A DNA stretch of 64,000 bases from Spirochaetota bacterium (lineage in GTDB: Bacteria > Spirochaetota > Spirochaetia > Treponematales > Rectinemataceae). The notes beneath the pieces were generated by a model. It made no database searches, was not told the origin of the DNA, and was given only the letters and a program-made list of their open reading frames with translations. Each line of letters opens with the position of its first letter. Position 1 is the stretch's first letter. The stretch spans positions 186,001-250,000 of the forward strand of contig JAJUJQ010000002.1 in NCBI GenBank assembly GCA_029265255.1, in the 5' to 3' direction. Both the position numbers and the translations under genes were made by a program. Shown here piece after piece: positions 59,911 through 64,000 of this stretch.

Positions 59911-61194
59911 ATGGAAACAATGGCAAAATCACTGATGGATTTCATCGATGCGTCTCCCAGCCCCTATCATGCGGTCGGGAATATCGCCACCATGCTGGAT
60001 GCGGCGGGCGGGCAGCGACTCGATGAGCGCATTGCATGGGAGCTTGAACCTGGTGCGTTGTACTATGTTGAACGTTCGGGCACCTCGCTGGTGGCCTTCA
60101 AAATGGGGCTGCAGCAGCCGTCCCAGAGTGGTTTTTTGCTGGCCGGAGCGCATACCGACAGCCCGGCACTGAAAATCAGGCTGGAAAAGGCGCTTATATC
60201 GAAAGGGTATGTCAGGCTCGCAGTAGAATCCTACGGTGCCCCTATCATTTCCGGCTGGCTGGATCGACCGCTTGGAGTGGCCGGCGTGTTAGCCTTCCAG
60301 GATACCGACACCATTCAGACACGGCTTTATGCGAGCCATGTGCCGCTGGCCGTGATTCCGAATCTCGCCATTCATTTGAACCGCGATATCAATAAGGGGT
60401 TTGAATACAATCTGCAGCAGCACATGCCTGCGATGATCGGACTGGCGTCCGAGCAGAAGCACACAGAAGGCGGAACGCCGCCGCTTCTGGCCCGTATCTG
60501 TGGGGAAATCGAATTGGATCCGGCGAAGCTGATTTCTGCCGATCTGAGACTGTATGATCCCGAACCATGCAGGCTGATCGATGGGACCATTATCAATGGC
60601 CCCCGACTCGATGACCTGGCAGGCTGCGTAGCGATTGTTCAGGCTTTTATCTCCACATCGGCACAAGCCGCAACGCAGGTTGCGTGCTTCTTCGACGCCG
60701 AGGAGATCGGATCAATGACGCTGGCGGGAGCCCAGTCCTCCTTCCTGAGAGATGTGCTTGCGAGGATTTTGCTTGCCTCCAGGAATGCTGGGCAGGATTA
60801 CTATCAAGCCCTTGCACACTCTTCATGCGTTTCGGTGGATGCTGCCCAGGCGCTCCATCCCGGTTATCCCGATAAATTTGATGATTACTACACCCCATTT
60901 CTTGGCGCTGGCGTTGCCGTAAAGATGAATGCGAACATGAATTACGCCACTGATTTCAGTTCTCTGCAGGTTGCTGCGACGGCCGCCCGCAAAGCAGGAA
61001 TCGAGTTGCAGCGCTACATGGCACGGGCGGACATGCAGCCAGGCAAGACAATCGGTCCGCTCACCTCGAGCCGTACAGGCATTGTAACCGTGGATGTAGG
61101 CCATCCAATGCTGGCCATGCACGCGATTCGCGAGACTATCGCCGCGAAGGATCATGAGGCAATGGTCAGATTTCTTGAAGCCTTTCTTGCTTAA
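59911..61194 (+). CDS. M18-family aspartyl-type aminopeptidase, divergent
   Basis: 427 residues. ASPSPYHAVGN, GAHTDSPALKIR (zinc His and Asp), NGPRLDDLAGC (bridging Asp), FFDAEEIGS (catalytic and metal Glu), SVDAAQALHPGY (metal Asp) and VGHPMLAMHAIRE (metal His) place it in M18 with all metal ligands kept. The stretch that in classic members reads D-x-A-H-x-x-HPNY-x-x-KHE is changed to Q, G and KFD here, so substrate choice may differ. Cytosolic tetrahedral peptidase in the family. Ends with a strong terminator. Confidence 0.92.
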   Translation: METMAKSLMDFIDASPSPYHAVGNIATMLDAAGGQRLDERIAWELEPGALYYVERSGTSLVAFKMGLQQPSQSGFLLAGAHTDSPALKIRLEKALISKGYVRLAVESYGAPIISGWLDRPLGVAGVLAFQDTDTIQTRLYASHVPLAVIPNLAIHLNRDINKGFEYNLQQHMPAMIGLASEQKHTEGGTPPLLARICGEIELDPAKLISADLRLYDPEPCRLIDGTIINGPRLDDLAGCVAIVQAFISTSAQAATQVACFFDAEEIGSMTLAGAQSSFLRDVLARILLASRNAGQDYYQALAHSSCVSVDAAQALHPGYPDKFDDYYTPFLGAGVAVKMNANMNYATDFSSLQVAATAARKAGIELQRYMARADMQPGKTIGPLTSSRTGIVTVDVGHPMLAMHAIRETIAAKDHEAMVRFLEAFLA

Positions 61195-61218
61195 GCCTGA
61201 ACGCGTGAGCGCGAACAA

Positions 61219-61256
61219 TAAAAGGGGGCTGCCCTTTGGGCAGCCCCCTTTCTTTT
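61219..61256. terminator. Bidirectional terminator between the M18 gene and the LysM repeat gene
   Basis: AAAAGGGGGCTGCCC-TTT-GGGCAGCCCCCTTTCTTTT: an 11-12-bp stem with T-rich runs on both strands, between two convergent genes. Confidence 0.93.
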
Positions 61257-61277
61257 GCTGTCATGTGACGGTGAGAC

Positions 61278-64000
61278 TTATTTCGCCAGAGGCTGGTATG
61301 TCTTTTTCGGATCCCATTCGCCAACACGCTCTTCGTTCTTGATGCTCGGAATCTTGATGATCTGGCCGGGGAATATCAGGTGCGGATTGCTTGGATCCTT
61401 AAAGGTCTTCTTGTTTGCCTCATAGAGCACCGGCCACTTGAGCGGGTTGTTGTAGACAAACGGATACTCAGCGATTCTCCACAGACAATCGCGGCGCTCG
61501 GGAATGAGCCGGACCTTATAGCTTGCAGGAAGGGGAGCGAATTCCTTGATACTCGCGAGCGTTTCGAAGGCCTGATCGGCCAGCCGCTTCGCGCGCTCGT
61601 AATCCGCAGCACTGAACGCTGTTTTGGCGTCGGCAAGCTGCTCGCCACCCTTTTTAAAGAGCTCGGAGTAATTGTTGGCGGCGTTTTTCGATGCGGCCCA
61701 ATCATAGCGATCCTTGGCCTTGGCGAGGGATTGCTCGGCGGCTTTCTGAGCCGCGGCAATCCGGGCGGCAGCTTCGTCATCCTGCTGCGGAGCGGCCTTG
61801 GGCTGTTCGGCAGGCGAGGGCTGAGGTGCTGGCTGCGGAGCTTCCTGAGCGGGCTTGGCTACCTGACCGGTTTGTGCTTCCTGGGCAGGCTTTTCAGCGG
61901 TTGCCGCGGGGGCTGCGGCCTGCTTCTGGGCTGCCTGCGCGCGGATCTTGGCTTCTTCCGCGACCATGGTATCAGAGAGGCCGATATAGTTGCGGACTTC
62001 GTTCGCTTCGAACAGCGCGTTCGCGAGCTGTTTATCGTTGCTGAACGCGATGGCCTTTTGCAGGTGCTCGTCAGCGGCGGTGAGATAGATGTTTTCTTCG
62101 AGCCCAAATTTAGACGCGCGATCTTTGGCTGCTGCAAGATCCTGGACTGTGGCTCCGATTACTTCCTCTACCTCGGAGGCCTTGCTTTCAACCGCCTGTT
62201 GTGCCGCGTCAAATGCTTTGGCTGCATCGAGATATTTGACATAGGCCGCTTCATATTCGCCTTTTTCCATGGAGGTTTCGGCGTAGCCTATCATATCTAC
62301 TGCATGGTCCCATTTATCTGGCGCATTTAGTTCTGCTTTCCATGCGGCGGCAGCGTCGCGGGCAGCGTAAGCCTTGTCCTTGCCTTCGAATGCGCGGTAT
62401 TCGGAACCCTTTGCCTTTACGAATTCATACTGTTCCTTGGCTTCGGCAAAGGCCACAACGGCCTTCTCGTAGCTCGCCGTATCGCCGGCGGCAGCGAGTT
62501 CCTTGCCTTCCATGAGCTTGGTTTCGCCCATTTCGAAGAACATGCTGATCTGTGGGTAATTCTGATAGCCCTTCTCGATCACCTCGCTCCGGGATTTCTC
62601 CGCACCGGCCTGGGCGTTAGCCGCGAGGGTTTTGGCGCGTGAAAGCTTTTCGGCGCGCTCAGAGGCTACCTTTGTCTGGAATCCATCGGAGAGCAGGGCA
62701 GAGACTTCGTCCGCCTTTTGTTTGGACTCGACATATTTCTCGGTACCAAAGGCGACATAGGCAGCGATCATCGCATTGCTCGCAGCCTTGAATTCGTTCG
62801 GATAGTCCTTTTGTATCGCGTTTTCGTTAGCCCACGCCATCCGCTTTTCCGCATCGGCAATGGCAACCTCCGCTGCGGACTTCTGGGCGGCCCTCAGCTC
62901 CTCTTTTTTCCTTTGCTCTTCGACCTTCAATTTCCGATCGACCTCGACGCGCTTCTGGAAATCTTCTGAGAGCGTCGAAAGGACTTCTTTACTCAAGGTC
63001 TTGGACGCCGCGTAGCGTTCAACCTCAAAGGCTTTTTCCGCGGCAGTCAGGGATGCCTGCGCGCTGCTGAGTTCCTTGGCGTAGGTCGTTTTCTGCTCAT
63101 CGGCGGTCAGCCAGGATTTGGCCCATTTCATACGAGCCTGCGCGAAGGCCAACGCCTCAGCCGCTTCCGCCTTTTCAATCTCAATCTTCTTCTGCTCCGC
63201 AATGTATTCGGCGGCTTCTGTCTGGAAATCGTCAGAAAGGATGCGGCTTACATCTTTGGCGAGCGAGGTCGCCGCTGCATACTTGTTCTCGCTGTATGCG
63301 GCATCCGCGGCCAGGAGCGATGTCTCGGCGTCGCGATACACATCAGGATAGAACCTGGCAAGATCGACTTCCCGCGCCCATGCCACTCTGCTGTGGGCTT
63401 CGGCAAGAGCATCAGACGCTTCAGACGCCTCGGCAATGGCTTTGTTCATGGCGCGCTCATCGATAACCCGTTTCTTGAACTCATCGGAAAGAATCGACGA
63501 AGCCTTGCCTGCTTCTTTTCTGGCGGTGCCGTACTCCTCGTTCATGAAAGCGGATTCAGCGAGCGCGAAAGAAAGCGTCGCGTCCCTATACTCATCCGGG
63601 TAGTCTTCTTTGATATTCTGCTCGTCGGCCCAGGCGATCCTGGCCTCCGCATCCTTCAGTACCGCAGCGGCGTCGTTCTTGACTGTCTCCTTGAAGGAGT
63701 CGTTCAAAACATTGATGACTTCCTCCTTCATCAGTTTTGAGGACGCCTCATACCGCTCCGCCTCGTAGGCTTTCTCTGCTGAGACAAGACCAGCCTGCGC
63801 CTGATTGTATACTTTCGGATAATACTCTTTTACGCCGGCTTTGGTAGCCCAGGCCATTCTGGCTCGCGCCTCAGGGAAGAGTGCGTCCGCGGCTGCTTTG
63901 TCCTTGGCCAGTTTTTCTGCGGCAGCCAGTTCTGCCTTCTTGAGGGCGGCGCCTTGCTTGATCAGGGCTTCCCAGGTGGCGTTGAGTTTCTCAAGTTTTT
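61278..64000 (-). CDS. Giant tandem-repeat protein with C-terminal LysM domain (5' end outside window)
   Basis: The frame is open to the right edge (more than 900 residues; Ala/Lys/Glu-rich helix at the edge). Five tandem units of about 75-95 residues share the pattern RMAWA-x(4-8)-YP-x3-Y-x2-A-x3-L-x-AA-x-AY-x2-EKY-x2-A-x-LS-x-L-SD-x-F and are predicted to be helical pairs resembling TPR/HEAT solenoids. Further helical repeats and a Pro/Ala/Gln-rich linker (AAQKQAAAPAATAE region) lead to a LysM-like end (CLWRIAEYPFVYNNPLKWPVLYEANKKT, then LIFPGQIIKIP). Proteins of this kind in treponemes are periplasmic or surface structural proteins bound to peptidoglycan. The name of the protein and its signal peptide cannot be seen. 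Confidence 0.85.
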   Translation of the reverse strand, partial: KLEKLNATWEALIKQGAALKKAELAAAEKLAKDKAAADALFPEARARMAWATKAGVKEYYPKVYNQAQAGLVSAEKAYEAERYEASSKLMKEEVINVLNDSFKETVKNDAAAVLKDAEARIAWADEQNIKEDYPDEYRDATLSFALAESAFMNEEYGTARKEAGKASSILSDEFKKRVIDERAMNKAIAEASEASDALAEAHSRVAWAREVDLARFYPDVYRDAETSLLAADAAYSENKYAAATSLAKDVSRILSDDFQTEAAEYIAEQKKIEIEKAEAAEALAFAQARMKWAKSWLTADEQKTTYAKELSSAQASLTAAEKAFEVERYAASKTLSKEVLSTLSEDFQKRVEVDRKLKVEEQRKKEELRAAQKSAAEVAIADAEKRMAWANENAIQKDYPNEFKAASNAMIAAYVAFGTEKYVESKQKADEVSALLSDGFQTKVASERAEKLSRAKTLAANAQAGAEKSRSEVIEKGYQNYPQISMFFEMGETKLMEGKELAAAGDTASYEKAVVAFAEAKEQYEFVKAKGSEYRAFEGKDKAYAARDAAAAWKAELNAPDKWDHAVDMIGYAETSMEKGEYEAAYVKYLDAAKAFDAAQQAVESKASEVEEVIGATVQDLAAAKDRASKFGLEENIYLTAADEHLQKAIAFSNDKQLANALFEANEVRNYIGLSDTMVAEEAKIRAQAAQKQAAAPAATAEKPAQEAQTGQVAKPAQEAPQPAPQPSPAEQPKAAPQQDDEAAARIAAAQKAAEQSLAKAKDRYDWAASKNAANNYSELFKKGGEQLADAKTAFSAADYERAKRLADQAFETLASIKEFAPLPASYKVRLIPERRDCLWRIAEYPFVYNNPLKWPVLYEANKKTFKDPSNPHLIFPGQIIKIPSIKNEERVGEWDPKKTYQPLAK

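Noticed and set aside
61380..62330. 316-residue plus-strand frame rich in Gly, Leu and Arg
   Set aside because: Antisense of the repetitive LysM protein; composition is a by-product of its Ala/Lys/Glu-rich repeats.
1..64000. tRNA, rRNA, CRISPR arrays, insertion sequences, prophage genes
   Set aside because: Looked for on both strands by eye; nothing with cloverleaf, direct-repeat/spacer or transposase/integrase features was found.

Overview
The window is 64 kb of an accessory-rich but ordinary-looking chromosome of moderately high GC. The gene set points to a Gram-negative, motile, heterotrophic anaerobe or facultative anaerobe, most likely a spirochaete of the Treponema/Rectinema/Spirochaeta type. 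Evidence for this is chemotaxis genes (CheW, CheR-TPR), a flavodiiron/ODP-like sensor domain, many LysM proteins, ArsA-type ATPase, outer-membrane barrel plus LolA-like protein, TRAP and ABC sugar transporters, class I fumarase, and a lone ptsI. The taxon is an inference; no rRNA or tRNA gene is visible. No CRISPR array, insertion sequence or prophage was recognised.

Layout. 1-4.8 kb (minus): CheW (cut by the window edge), CheR-TPR, CheW, a MIP18/SufT-like protein, then an unknown membrane protein, an ArsA/Get3-like ATPase and a small protein. 4.9-6.7 kb (minus): CstA-type transporter. 6.9-15.3 kb (plus): a tightly overlapped operon of a pseudo-sensor (metallo-beta-lactamase/ODP + GGDEF + receiver, all with altered active sites), a HEAT-repeat/processive GT2 glycan synthase, and a very large membrane-anchored glycoside-hydrolase-like protein, followed by an M29 aminopeptidase. 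16.4-17.2 kb (minus): ferredoxin and Hsp20, the latter behind an exact sigma-54 promoter. 17.6-22.1 kb (plus): Fe3+-type ABC importer. 22.2-27.7 kb (minus): ubiD-ubiA-ubiX with an SBP and an ATPase-permease fusion. 27.9-36.2 kb (plus): Lol/MacB-like ABC exporter, LolA-like protein, outer-membrane barrel, OmpR regulator and kinase.

36.2-47.3 kb is a hexuronate locus: LarA-family protein, UxaE epimerase, YesM/YesN two-component pair, TRAP transporter, fructuronate reductase-like SDR and UxaC. It is followed on the minus strand (47.4-51.7 kb) by ugpE-ugpA-ugpB and a glycerophosphodiester phosphodiesterase, which form a glycerophosphodiester/glycerol-3-phosphate uptake set without its ATPase. 51.8-55.2 kb: Nudix hydrolase, class I fumarase and a DUF362-ferredoxin protein. 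55.3-61.2 kb (plus): LysM-M23 peptidase, PtsI, Der, MerR-like protein and M18 aminopeptidase. 61.3-64 kb (minus): C-terminal part of a giant repeat protein ending in LysM.

The most unusual items are the 8.4-kb pseudo-sensor/glycan-synthase/hydrolase operon, several genes whose -10 box lies 6-8 nt from the start codon with no ribosome binding site (candidate leaderless mRNAs), the sigma-54 promoter of hsp20, a LarA homologue divergent from UxaE in the uronate locus, and the ubiD/ubiA/ubiX operon that carries its own importer. Positions of start codons were chosen from ribosome binding sites and promoters where these could be seen.
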